Shown piece by piece: positions 15,453 through 24,283 of a stretch of 64,000 nucleotides of DNA; the first letter of the stretch is position 1; each line of letters opens with the position of its first letter. A program made the position numbers and the translations under genes. Source of the stretch: Fimenecus sp051881355 (GTDB taxonomy: Bacteria > Bacillota > Clostridia > Oscillospirales > Acutalibacteraceae); assembly GCA_051881355.1 (NCBI GenBank), contig JBJEPS010000026.1:12670-76669 (forward strand), in the 5' to 3' direction. A model generated the notes under the pieces. The model was not told where the DNA came from. It did not search any database and was given only the letters and a program-made list of their open reading frames with translations.

Positions 15453-17195
15453 ATGTCGAAATTGGTTAAGGAAACGGAAAACGCACTGCATACATTGGTT
15501 TTGGAGGCGCTCGGCAAGGCGATTGCCGCAGGGGAACTCCCCGAAGCGCAAATGCTGCCGTTTATTGTCGAAATTCCGCAGGACCGGGCAAACGGCGACT
15601 ATGCCACCAACGCGGCATTCGTCGGGGCAAAGGTCTTTCATACCGCGCCCATCAAAATCGCGCAGGCAATTGCAAAATATATCGACCTCGGTGACAGTTA
15701 TTTTTCGGAATGTTCGGTTGCGGGTGCGGGATTTATCAATTTCCGTTTGAGCGATAAATTCTATGCCGATATTTTGCTCGATGTTCTCGAAAAAGGCGAG
15801 GATTACGGCAAAAGCGATTACGGCAAAGGTGAAAAGGTCAATGTGGAATTTGTTTCCGCCAACCCCACGGGACCTATGCATATGGGCAACGCGCGCGGCG
15901 GTGCTTTGGGCGACTGTTTGGCGGCGGTGCTCGAAATGGCGGGATATGACGTCACGCGCGAATTTTACATCAACGACGCGGGCAATCAGATTGAAAAATT
16001 CGGACTGTCCTTGGATATTCGCTATCAGCAGCTGTTTAAAGGCGAGGACGCCGTAGAACTGCCCGAGGACAGTTACCACGGTGCCGATATTATCGAACGC
16101 GCCAAGGGATTTGCCGATTTGTACGGCGACAGGTATCTCGAAAAATCGGAAAGCGAGCGCCGCGCGGCGTTGGTGGACTTTGCGTTGCCGAAAAATATTC
16201 AAAATATGCAGGATAACCTCTCAAAATACCGCATCACCTATGACAAATGGTTCCACGAAAGCGAACTGCACAAAGGTGCTATACAAGAAGTCATCGACAT
16301 TTTGACCGCAAACGGCAAAACCTATGAAAAGGACGGCGCGCTGTGGTATAAAAATATCGAAGTACAGACCGAAAAGCTGTTACAGCAGGGCAAAACGCCC
16401 GAACAGATTGAAAAACTGGAGCTCAAAGACGATGTGCTCATTCGCCAAAACGGCAACCCGACCTATTTTGCGGCGGATATTGCTTACCACAGAAACAAAT
16501 TGGTGGACCGCGGTTTTAAAAAGGCGATTGATGTTTGGGGTGCCGACCACCACGGCCATGTGGCACGGCTCAAAGGCGCGCTCGACGCGATCGGTTTAGA
16601 CGGCGACCGTTTAGATGTCGTTTTGATGCAGCTTGTCAATTTGATGAAAGACGGCGAGCCTGTGCGGATGTCAAAGCGGACGGGCAACGCCGTAACGCTT
16701 GTGGATTTGCTCGACGAAGTGCCCATAGACGCGGCGCGGTTCTTTTTTAATCTGCGTGAGCCCGGCTCGACGATTGATTTCGATTTGGGGCTTGCGGTGA
16801 GTGAAAATTCGCAAAACCCCGTATATTACTGCCAATATGCCAACGCGCGTATTTGCAGTATTCTCAAAAAACTGCAAGCACAGGGCATTACGCCGCGCGC
16901 GTGCACCGAAGCGGAGTTGGAACAGCTCAACACCCCCGAGGAGCACGAGCTCATTCGCCATTTGGCAGGGCTTACGGACGAAATCATCACGGCGGCAAAG
17001 GGCTACGACCCCGCCAAAATCACGCGGTATGCCATCAATTTGGCGACGCTGTTCCACAAATATTATAATGCCTGCAAAATCGGCGTGGAGGACGAAAGCC
17101 TGATGCAAGCGCGCGTAAACCTTTGCCTTGCCGTCAGAAGCGTGATGGTAAATATTTTAACCGCGTTCAAAATCTCCGCCCCGGAAAGTATGTAA
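15453..17195 (+). CDS. argS: arginyl-tRNA synthetase
   Basis: This 580-residue class I synthetase charges tRNA-Arg. It has the N-terminal Add1 domain, the HIGH-type signature NPTGPMHMGNARGG near residues 137-150, the KMSKS-type MSKRTGN near 405 and the C-terminal DALR anticodon-binding domain ending KISAPESM. ATG 15453 follows AAGGAG. A short inverted repeat, TCTAGCAT...ATGCTAGA (17196-17229), lies directly after the stop. Confidence 0.96.
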   Translation: MSKLVKETENALHTLVLEALGKAIAAGELPEAQMLPFIVEIPQDRANGDYATNAAFVGAKVFHTAPIKIAQAIAKYIDLGDSYFSECSVAGAGFINFRLSDKFYADILLDVLEKGEDYGKSDYGKGEKVNVEFVSANPTGPMHMGNARGGALGDCLAAVLEMAGYDVTREFYINDAGNQIEKFGLSLDIRYQQLFKGEDAVELPEDSYHGADIIERAKGFADLYGDRYLEKSESERRAALVDFALPKNIQNMQDNLSKYRITYDKWFHESELHKGAIQEVIDILTANGKTYEKDGALWYKNIEVQTEKLLQQGKTPEQIEKLELKDDVLIRQNGNPTYFAADIAYHRNKLVDRGFKKAIDVWGADHHGHVARLKGALDAIGLDGDRLDVVLMQLVNLMKDGEPVRMSKRTGNAVTLVDLLDEVPIDAARFFFNLREPGSTIDFDLGLAVSENSQNPVYYCQYANARICSILKKLQAQGITPRACTEAELEQLNTPEEHELIRHLAGLTDEIITAAKGYDPAKITRYAINLATLFHKYYNACKIGVEDESLMQARVNLCLAVRSVMVNILTAFKISAPESM

Positions 17196-17228
17196 TCTAG
17201 CATCTATCGTCTAACCGCTATATGCTAG

Positions 17229-17350
17229 ACCGTAGGGAACGACCGGAGTGTCGTTCCGCAGAATGACATCAAAATCCACAGACGGGCGAAACCCCACCCC
17301 AACGCCCGAAATACAATGCGTGCGCGTAGTGGGGGATTCCCGCAATGTTT
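17229..17350. repeat. palindromic intergenic modules
   Basis: GTAGGGAACGAC...GTCGTTCC (about 17231-17255) is followed by CGGGCG...CGCCCG (about 17281-17307). These are two modules of the family, in the argS-infC gap. Confidence 0.55.
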
Positions 17351-17438
17351 GTGAAGGCAATTCTGCCTGCTCGCTTGTTATGCTTCGGATATCCCCGCGG
17401 AATGAAAAAGCAAGTGCGCAGGAATTTTCAAGAAATCC

Positions 17439-17467
17439 TTGACAAACCGAAAGAAATGGTGTATTCT
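17439..17467 (+). promoter_or_regulatory. promoter of infC-rpmI-rplT
   Basis: TTGACA (17439-17444), 17 bp and TATTCT (17462-17467), followed by a leader of about 155 nt. Confidence 0.8.
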
Positions 17468-17474
17468 ATTCGAG

Positions 17475-17606
17475 CAATAAAGAAGAACCGTTCCGTTCTC
17501 ACCTGTGAATTTCGTAGGAAACAGGTCAATACAAGGCAATCTCCCCCGCAATACGGGGTGTTTTGTGTGTATTTCGGCGTGAACGGGTTTTCGTTCACGC
17601 TTTTTT
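17475..17606 (+). promoter_or_regulatory. infC leader with attenuator terminator (L20-leader type)
   Basis: The untranslated leader ends in a strong intrinsic terminator, GCGTGAACG/CGTTCACGC (17577-17585 with 17592-17600) plus TTTTTT, only 23 bp before infC. Upstream segments such as CCCCGCAATACGGGG can form a competing hairpin. The same operon in Bacillus is controlled by ribosomal protein L20 binding such a leader; that mechanism is inferred here from position and structure. Confidence 0.65.
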
Positions 17607-17629
17607 GAATTTATAAAGGAGTGATTGGT

Positions 17630-18145
17630 ATCAGTACCAAAGAAATGCAAATCAATGAGCAAATCCGTGACCGCGAAGTCCGCGTCATCAGCGCAGACGG
17701 CGAGCAGCTCGGGATTATGTCGGCGAAAGAGGCGCTCAAAAAGGCGGAGGAGAAAAATCTCGACCTTGTCAAAATCGCCCCGAACGCCAAACCCCCTGTC
17801 TGCAAAATCATGGATTACGGCAAATATCGCTTTGAGCAGGCAAAACGCGAAAAAGAAGCGCGTAAAAATCAAAAGGTTGTCGAAATCAAAGAGATTCGTT
17901 TGTCTTTAAACATTGATACGCACGACTTTGAAACCAAAGCCAAGCACGCGGAAAAGTTCTTAAAGGCGGGCAATAAGGTAAAGGTTTCCATTCGCTTCCG
18001 CGGCCGCGAGATGGCACACCCTGAGTTGGGGCTTGCTTCTATGGAAAAATTTGCCGAGGCGTGCAAGGAGTTTTCAACCGTTGAAAAGCCCGCAAAATTA
18101 GAGGGCAGACAAATGCTGATGTTCTTGGCACCCGTAAAACAGTAA
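17630..18145 (+). CDS. infC: translation initiation factor IF-3
   Basis: About 171 residues. IF-3 binds the 30S subunit, checks the start codon-fMet-tRNA pairing and prevents early 50S joining. The N-domain (INEQIRDREVRVISADGEQL), the basic linker (EQAKREKEARKNQK) and the C-domain (IRLSLNIDTHDFETKAKHA) are intact. No ATG/GTG/TTG is well placed: GTG 17621 is part of the SD (AAAGGAGTG) and ATG 17645 is 23 nt away. AUC at 17630 has an 8-nt spacing and matches the family N-terminus (MSTKEMQINE); AUU at 17624 is 2 nt from the SD. A rare start codon fits IF-3 autoregulation known in other bacteria. Confidence 0.88.
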   Translation: MSTKEMQINEQIRDREVRVISADGEQLGIMSAKEALKKAEEKNLDLVKIAPNAKPPVCKIMDYGKYRFEQAKREKEARKNQKVVEIKEIRLSLNIDTHDFETKAKHAEKFLKAGNKVKVSIRFRGREMAHPELGLASMEKFAEACKEFSTVEKPAKLEGRQMLMFLAPVKQ

Positions 18146-18168
18146 CCATTATTTCAGGAGGAATTGAA

Positions 18169-18366
18169 ATGCCTAAAATCAAAACCCACTCCGGAGCGAA
18201 AAAACGCTTCAAGCTGTCGAAAAACGGCAAACCGATTCGCGCACATGCAAACAAATCCCACATCCTTACCAAGAAGAGCACCAAGAGAAAAAGAAATCTT
18301 CGCAAGACGGCTGTTGCGGATACAACCAATCAGAAGCAGATTAAGCGTCTGATTCCCTACAAATAA
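18169..18366 (+). CDS. rpmI: 50S ribosomal protein L35
   Basis: This 65-residue, very basic protein has the L35 pattern (MPKIKTHSGAKKRFK..., HILTKKSTKRKRNLRK). ATG 18169 follows CAGGAGGA. It lies between infC and rplT in the classic order. Confidence 0.96.
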   Translation: MPKIKTHSGAKKRFKLSKNGKPIRAHANKSHILTKKSTKRKRNLRKTAVADTTNQKQIKRLIPYK

Positions 18367-18412
18367 GCGAAAGCGGTGTACCCGCAAAAGAAAGATTCGG
18401 AGGTAACTTACA

Positions 18413-18769
18413 ATGGCACGTGTTAAAGGCGCTATGATGACGCGCAAAAGAAGAAATAAAACCTTAAAGCTTGCAAAGGGCTACTACGGCTCCAAGAGCA
18501 AGTTGTTCAAGACCGCAAAGCAGGCGGTGATGAAATCCGGTCAGTATGCCTACATCGGCAGAAAGCAGAAAAAGAGAGATTTCAGAAGACTTTGGATTAC
18601 TCGCATTTCCGCGGCTTGCAAGATGAACGGTATGAATTATTCAACCTTCATCAACGGGCTCAAAAAGGCAGGCATCGACTTAAACCGCAAGATGCTGTCC
18701 GAAATTGCTATCGCTGACCCCGCGGCATTTACTGCGCTGACGGAACAGGCAAAAGCGGCATTGAAATAA
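18413..18769 (+). CDS. rplT: 50S ribosomal protein L20
   Basis: This 118-residue rRNA-binding protein is needed early in 50S assembly and is likely the repressor of this operon through the leader. The family text ARVKGAMMTRKRRNKTLKLA at the N-terminus and the C-terminal domain with KAGIDLNRKMLSEIA are intact. ATG 18413 follows GGAGGT. Confidence 0.96.
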   Translation: MARVKGAMMTRKRRNKTLKLAKGYYGSKSKLFKTAKQAVMKSGQYAYIGRKQKKRDFRRLWITRISAACKMNGMNYSTFINGLKKAGIDLNRKMLSEIAIADPAAFTALTEQAKAALK

Positions 18770-18773
18770 GCAA

Positions 18774-18815
18774 AAACCACGCCTTGTATTTGTCGGGGCG
18801 TGGTTTCCGTTTTCT
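18774..18815 (+). terminator. terminator after rplT
   Basis: AAACCACGCC/GGCGTGGTTT is followed by a T-rich tract (CCGTTTTCTTTC). The T-run is interrupted, so some readthrough into the methyltransferase gene is likely. Confidence 0.6.
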
Positions 18816-18835
18816 TTCAGGGGAGGAGGAACGGT

Positions 18836-19618
18836 ATGCCGTATCCTGTCTTACAAAGCCGAACAAATGAAAAAATCAAAGAATATTGTCGTCTGACCGC
18901 CTCGGCAAAGCATCGGCGCGAGCAAGGGCTTTTTACCCTCGAGGGGCTTCGTCTTTGTACGGACGCAGCGCAAAGCGGTTGTAAGGTCGAAACGCTGTTT
19001 TTAACCGCTGACGCGGAAGAAAAAGGCGGCGAACGGCTCGAAATCCTCTTGCAGGCGGCACAGCGGATTTTCACCGTCACCGACGAGGTTGCCGCGAAAA
19101 TGGCGGATACGGTTTCGTCACAGGGGGTGTTCGCCGTCTTGCACATGTTGCCCGAAACGCCCCTTTCGATTCAAAAAGGCGGCAAATATGTGGTGCTTGA
19201 CAATGTCCAAAATCCGCAGAATTTGGGAGCGATTGCCCGCACGGCGGAGGCGTTCGGTGTAAACGGGCTGTTTGTCGGCGGCGGGTGCGACCGCTATAAC
19301 CCGAAAGCGTTGCGCGCGTCGATGGGCTCGCTTTTGCGCTTACCGGTGTTTGAAACGGCGGATTTGGCGGCGACCGTTCGGGAAATCGGCAAAACCGTGC
19401 CGACCTTTGTAACTGTGCCCGACTGCACGGCAGAAAACATCTGCGCACAGGACTTTTCCCGCGGTGCGGCGGCAATTATCGGCAATGAGGGCAACGGCGT
19501 CGGCGATGCGGTGCTCTCTGCGGCACAAAAGCGCGTTACCATTCCGATGCGCGGCAACGCGGAGTCATTAAACGCAGCGGCTGCCGCCACCGTAACCATT
19601 TGGGAAATGATGAAATGA
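18836..19618 (+). CDS. TrmH/SpoU-family RNA 2'-O-methyltransferase
   Basis: This 260-residue protein has an N-terminal substrate-binding domain (EYCRLTASAKHRREQGLFTL) and a C-terminal SPOUT knot. The three SpoU motifs are visible: NVQNPQNLGAIARTAEAF, IIGNEGNGV and IPMRGNAESLNAAAAATV. It probably methylates a ribose in 23S rRNA; the site cannot be told. ATG 18836 follows GGGAGGAGG. Its TGA overlaps the dprA start (ATGA). Confidence 0.88.
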   Translation: MPYPVLQSRTNEKIKEYCRLTASAKHRREQGLFTLEGLRLCTDAAQSGCKVETLFLTADAEEKGGERLEILLQAAQRIFTVTDEVAAKMADTVSSQGVFAVLHMLPETPLSIQKGGKYVVLDNVQNPQNLGAIARTAEAFGVNGLFVGGGCDRYNPKALRASMGSLLRLPVFETADLAATVREIGKTVPTFVTVPDCTAENICAQDFSRGAAAIIGNEGNGVGDAVLSAAQKRVTIPMRGNAESLNAAAAATVTIWEMMK

Positions 19619-20820
19619 ATGATGAAATTTATTGGATTTGGCTGTTGCGCTGTTTAGGACCTGCCGCGCCGATTGCGGATATGATAGAGGTATTCGGCTC
19701 GGCGCGCGGCGTGTATGCGGCAGGGACTGCTGAATGGCGGCTGTCGGGCATACTGACGGCAAAGCAAATTGCGGCGCTTTCAAAGTATTCGCCGTCGGAA
19801 TCGGGCGGTATTTTGCGCGCCTGCCGCGAAAACGGCTGGGAAATTCTCACGCCGGACAGCGTGTATTATCCGCAGGGATTGCGTGAACTGCGCAATTTTC
19901 CACCTGTTTTATTTTTACAGGGCGATAAAGAAGTGCTTCTCCGAGAAGTGAAACTCGCCATCGTCGGCACGCGCAAGGCGACGAATTACAGCTTGCGCGT
20001 TGCCGCCGCTTTAGCACAGGCATTGAGTGCGGCGGGCGTAACGGTGGTTTCGGGCGGTGCGCTCGGGATTGACAGCGCCGCGCACACAGGGGCGCTTCGC
20101 GCGGGCGGCAAAACGATTGCCGTGCTCGGCTGTGGCTTGGGGACAGATTATCTGCGTGAAAATGCGGCACTGCGCCGCGAAATATCCGAAAACGGCGCGC
20201 TGCTTACGGAATTTTTACCGTTTTCACCGGCGTCCAGAACGACCTTTCCGCTGCGCAATCGGATTATTTCCGCCTTGTCGCTCGGCACGGTTGTTGTGGA
20301 GGCGGGAGAACGCAGCGGCTCCTTGATTACCGCGCGGTATGCTATGGAGCAGGGACGCGATGTGTTCGCCGTCCCCGGCGATGTTATCTCCTCGGCATTT
20401 ACGGGTGCAAACAAGTTAATTCACGACGGCGCAAAGCCCGTGTTTTCGCCGCTTGATATTTTGGAAGAATATGTTTATACTTACTCTGACGCGATAAATT
20501 TGCAAGCGGCAGAGCAGGTTTTTCAGAGCGTTCAAACATCGCCGCACGTGCCGCGCAAATCCGTGCAGGGTAACGAAGTTCCTGCGCCGCAAAAATCCGT
20601 GACATCGAAGGCGTCTGCGCACCCTGTCGGCATACTGCCCGAAACGGCAAGCAAAAATGCCAAAGCGGTGTACATAGCTTTGGGCGACGGCGAACGCCAC
20701 ATTGACGAGCTGTGTGAAAATACCGCTCTTTCGGTCGGCGAAACGCTTGCCGCATTGACGGAGCTGGAGTTGTACGGCTGTGCCGCGTTAACGCAAGGAA
20801 AAAAATACAAGAAAATATAG
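19615..20820 (+). CDS. dprA: DNA processing protein DprA/Smf
   Basis: This 401-residue protein protects incoming single-stranded DNA and loads RecA in transformation. It has an N-terminal SAM-like region, a Rossmann domain (VGTRKATNYSLRVAAAL, VVSGGALGIDSAAHTGAL, AVLGCGLG) and a C-terminal winged-helix domain after a linker (about 340-401). ATG 19615 overlaps the previous stop. It precedes topA, a very common order in Bacillota. Confidence 0.93.
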   Translation: MNDEIYWIWLLRCLGPAAPIADMIEVFGSARGVYAAGTAEWRLSGILTAKQIAALSKYSPSESGGILRACRENGWEILTPDSVYYPQGLRELRNFPPVLFLQGDKEVLLREVKLAIVGTRKATNYSLRVAAALAQALSAAGVTVVSGGALGIDSAAHTGALRAGGKTIAVLGCGLGTDYLRENAALRREISENGALLTEFLPFSPASRTTFPLRNRIISALSLGTVVVEAGERSGSLITARYAMEQGRDVFAVPGDVISSAFTGANKLIHDGAKPVFSPLDILEEYVYTYSDAINLQAAEQVFQSVQTSPHVPRKSVQGNEVPAPQKSVTSKASAHPVGILPETASKNAKAVYIALGDGERHIDELCENTALSVGETLAALTELELYGCAALTQGKKYKKI

Positions 20821-20831
20821 GAAGGTCTCAA

Positions 20832-22973
20832 ATGTCGAATTTGGTAATTGTGGAGTCTCCCTCCAAAGCAAAAACAATTCAAAAATATTTGGGGAAAGAC
20901 TATAAAGTCACGGCGTCCGTCGGGCATATCCGCGATTTGCCCGCCGCGAAATTGAGCGTGGACGTCAAAAACGATTTTGCACCGAAGTACGCGATTGTCA
21001 AGGGCAAGGAAAAGCTGGTCAAGGAATTAAAGGAAATGGTAAAGACTGCCGACCGCGTATACCTTGCAACCGACCCGGACCGCGAGGGCGAGGCAATTTC
21101 GTGGCATCTTGCCACGGTGCTCGGATTGGATATGGACGCCGAAAATCGCGTCAAATTCAATGAAATCAACAAAACCAGTGTGCAAAACGGCATTGCGCAC
21201 CCTGAAAAAATCGATTTGGATTTGGTGGACGCCCAACAGGCGCGCCGCATTTTGGACCGTTTGGTTGGGTACAAATTGAGCCCGTTCGTGTCGCAGAAAA
21301 TTCACCGCGGTCTTTCCGCAGGGCGCGTGCAGTCTGTGGCACTGCGCTTGATTGTGGACCGCGAGCAGGAAATCCGGGCTTTCGTACCGGAGGAATACTG
21401 GACGCTGGACGCAAAGTTTACCGCCCCTGCCTCAAAACGCGCGTTTGCGGCAAGCTTTATCGGGGACGAAACGGGCAAAATCAAGGTGGAAACCAAAGAA
21501 CAGTCCGACGCGATTTTAGCGCGGTTGGATGGTGCAGAATACAAGGTGACGAGCGTCAAAAAAGGAACGCGCCGTAAAAATCCCGCCCCGCCGTTTACCA
21601 CCTCCACCTTACAGCAGGAGGGCTCGCGCAAGCTCGGCTTCCAAGGCAAGCGCACGATGAAGGTCGCGCAGGAGCTATACGAAGGTATGGAAATCAAAGG
21701 CTATGGGGCAATGGGTCTTATCACCTATATGCGTACTGACTCGTTGCGCATTTCCGAGGAAGCGCGTGCCGAGGGCAATGCCTATATTGCGGAGAACTTC
21801 GGTAAGGCATATCTGCCCGAAAAACCGCGGTACTATAAAACCAAAGCCTCCGCGCAGGACGGGCACGAGGCAATCCGCCCGACCGTACCGTCGCTTTCGC
21901 CCGACAAGGTCAAGGACAGTTTGACCTCCGACCAATTTAAGCTGTATTCGCTTATCTGGAAACGCTTTATGGCGAGCCTTATGGCGAACTGCGTGCAGGA
22001 TACCGTCAAAGTTGAAATTCAAGGCGCAAACGAACAGGACGCGAAAGACAGCAAATACTGCCTGTTTGGGGCGAGCGGCTACACCGTGCGTTTTGACGGC
22101 TACACAAAGCTTTATATTGCAGGCACGGACGAGGAGGAAGAGGACGCGTCCAAGCTTCCCGAAATCAAAGAGGGCGATATGCTCAAATTAAAAGAACTGC
22201 TTGGCAATCAGCATTTCACCCAGCCGCCCGCACGCTACACCGAGGCTTCGCTTGTCAAAACCTTGGAGGAAACGGGCGTTGGCAGACCGAGTACCTATGT
22301 TTCGATTGTGTCCACGATTACGGGGCGCGAATATGTCACGCGCGAACAAAAGCAGTTAAAACCCACGGAGCTGGGCGAAGCAGTTACGGGGCTGTTGAAA
22401 GAGCAGTTCCCGAATATTGTGAATGTAAAATTCACGGCGAATATGGAAAGTGACCTCGACAAGGTCGAGCATGGTGAAGTGGATTACATTGCGATGCTCC
22501 ACACCTTTTATGACGGCTTTGAAGAAAACTTAAAAGCCGCAAAGGAAAAAACCGAGGGCGTGAAAATCAAATTAAAAGAGGACGAAACCGACATTCCTTG
22601 CGAAAAATGCGGGCGTATGATGGTTATAAAAACCGGACGGTACGGCAAATTTTTGGCATGTCCGGGCTACCCCGAATGCAAAAACACCAAACCGTTGGTT
22701 GTGGAGACCAATGCCAAATGCCCCGTTTGCGGCGGCAAGGTTATCCAAAAAAAGAGCAAGCGCGGCTATACCTTCTTCGGGTGCGACAATTATCCCAACT
22801 GCAACTTTATGACTTGGGATAAGCCGACCGACGAAGTCTGCCCGCAGTGCGGCAAATCGTTGTTTAAGCGCAAGGGCGGCGTGCTGGTGTGCTTAAACGA
22901 GGGTTGCGGCTTTGAGAAAAAAGCCGAGCGCAAACGCAAAAAGAAAGACGAAACGGGAGAAGACGGCGAATGA
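20832..22973 (+). CDS. topA: DNA topoisomerase I
   Basis: This 713-residue type IA topoisomerase relaxes negative supercoils. It has an N-terminal TOPRIM domain (LVIVESPSKAKTIQKYLG; DPDREGEAISWH), the catalytic tyrosine Y299 in TYMRTDS, and three C-terminal zinc modules with CxxC pairs (CEKCG...CPGYPEC, CPVCGG...CDNYPNC, CPQCGK...CLNEGC). It ends in a lysine-rich tail. The stop overlaps the trmFO start (ATGA). Confidence 0.96.
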   Translation: MSNLVIVESPSKAKTIQKYLGKDYKVTASVGHIRDLPAAKLSVDVKNDFAPKYAIVKGKEKLVKELKEMVKTADRVYLATDPDREGEAISWHLATVLGLDMDAENRVKFNEINKTSVQNGIAHPEKIDLDLVDAQQARRILDRLVGYKLSPFVSQKIHRGLSAGRVQSVALRLIVDREQEIRAFVPEEYWTLDAKFTAPASKRAFAASFIGDETGKIKVETKEQSDAILARLDGAEYKVTSVKKGTRRKNPAPPFTTSTLQQEGSRKLGFQGKRTMKVAQELYEGMEIKGYGAMGLITYMRTDSLRISEEARAEGNAYIAENFGKAYLPEKPRYYKTKASAQDGHEAIRPTVPSLSPDKVKDSLTSDQFKLYSLIWKRFMASLMANCVQDTVKVEIQGANEQDAKDSKYCLFGASGYTVRFDGYTKLYIAGTDEEEEDASKLPEIKEGDMLKLKELLGNQHFTQPPARYTEASLVKTLEETGVGRPSTYVSIVSTITGREYVTREQKQLKPTELGEAVTGLLKEQFPNIVNVKFTANMESDLDKVEHGEVDYIAMLHTFYDGFEENLKAAKEKTEGVKIKLKEDETDIPCEKCGRMMVIKTGRYGKFLACPGYPECKNTKPLVVETNAKCPVCGGKVIQKKSKRGYTFFGCDNYPNCNFMTWDKPTDEVCPQCGKSLFKRKGGVLVCLNEGCGFEKKAERKRKKKDETGEDGE

Positions 22974-24283
22974 AAGCGGCAGTCATCGGCGCAGGGCTTG
23001 CAGGGGTTGAAGCGGCATGGCAACTTACAAAGCACGGCGTTGCGGTTGACCTTTACGAAATGAAACCCGAAAAACGCTCCCCTGCACACAAAACCGATTG
23101 GTTTGCGGAACTGGTCTGCTCCAATTCCCTAAAAGCCGAGCGGCACAACTCCGCCGCTGGGCTTTTGAAAGAGGAAATGGCTTCGTTCGGCTCGCTGTGC
23201 GTCGAGAGCGCCTTACAGTCGCGCGTGCCCGCGGGCGGCGCGCTGGCGGTGGACCGCGACCGTTTTTCAGGATTGATTACGAAAAAAATTGAAGAGAATC
23301 CCAATATTACCGTCATGCACAAAGAAGTGACCGAATTGCCCGACGGCTATGATACGGTCATTATTGCGGCAGGGCCTTTGGCGAGTGACGGCATCAGCGA
23401 AACGATACGCGCGCTTGCGGGGGACGGCTTGTCCTTTTACGATGCCGCCGCGCCGATTGTCACCGCCGAGAGCGTGGATATGACGGAAGCCTTTACCCAG
23501 TCGCGCTATGACCGCGGCGGGGCGGACGATTATATCAACTGTCCCTTAGACAAGGCGCAGTATGAGGCGTTTTACGAGGCGCTCATTTGCGCTGAAAGCG
23601 CAGAATTACACAGCTTTGACAAGCGCAAAGATGTGTATGAGGGCTGTATGCCCATTGAGGTGCTCGCCTCGCGCGGGAAAGACGCCATGCGCTACGGACC
23701 GTTAAAGCCCGTAGGGCTGACGAATCCGAAAACAGGACACCGCCCTTGGGCAAATTTGCAACTGCGTAAAGAAAATTGCGCGGGCACGCTTTACAATTTG
23801 GTCGGCTTTCAGACCAACTTAAAATTCGGCGAGCAAAAGCGCGTGTTTTCCATGTTCCCCGCGCTCAAAAACGCGGAATTTGTCCGTTACGGCGTGATGC
23901 ACCGCAATACATTTTTAGATTCCCCGCGCCATTTAAACGGCGATTTTTCCTTGCGCACCCGCCCCGAAATTTTCTTTGCGGGGCAAATTACGGGCGTCGA
24001 AGGCTATATGGAGTCCGCCGCGTCAGGCATTTTGGCAGGGCTTAATGCCGCGCGGCGTCTTGAAGCTCTGCAAACGGTGATTTTGCCCGAAACGACAATG
24101 ATGGGTGCGCTGTCGCGCTATATCAGCGATGAAAGCGTGCACGATTTTCAGCCGATGGGCGCGAATTTCGGCGTACTGCCGCCGCTCGATGAAAAAATAC
24201 GGGACAAAGCCTTGCGCTATACCGCGCTTGCAGACCGTGCCGCGGCAGATTTGCAAAGCTTTAAGGAGGAACAAGGGCTATGA
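22970..24283 (+). CDS. trmFO: methylenetetrahydrofolate-tRNA-(uracil-5-)-methyltransferase
   Basis: This 437-residue flavoprotein makes m5U54 in tRNA using methylene-THF and FADH2, the Gram-positive alternative to TrmA. The N-terminal dinucleotide-binding motif is GAGLAGVEAA (7-16), and family text includes PAHKTDWFAELVCSNSLKA and GRPWANLQL-like GHRPWANLQLRKENCAG. It overlaps topA and plsX by 4 bp each, showing a tightly coupled operon. Confidence 0.95.
   Translation: MKAAVIGAGLAGVEAAWQLTKHGVAVDLYEMKPEKRSPAHKTDWFAELVCSNSLKAERHNSAAGLLKEEMASFGSLCVESALQSRVPAGGALAVDRDRFSGLITKKIEENPNITVMHKEVTELPDGYDTVIIAAGPLASDGISETIRALAGDGLSFYDAAAPIVTAESVDMTEAFTQSRYDRGGADDYINCPLDKAQYEAFYEALICAESAELHSFDKRKDVYEGCMPIEVLASRGKDAMRYGPLKPVGLTNPKTGHRPWANLQLRKENCAGTLYNLVGFQTNLKFGEQKRVFSMFPALKNAEFVRYGVMHRNTFLDSPRHLNGDFSLRTRPEIFFAGQITGVEGYMESAASGILAGLNAARRLEALQTVILPETTMMGALSRYISDESVHDFQPMGANFGVLPPLDEKIRDKALRYTALADRAAADLQSFKEEQGL

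Noticed and set aside
15444..16202. A 252-codon frame antisense to argS
   Set aside because: It is a shadow of the synthetase reading frame, with no SD or family motifs.
17621..17623. GTG as the infC start codon
   Set aside because: It is part of the Shine-Dalgarno sequence AAAGGAGTG, and starting there would add residues that relatives lack.
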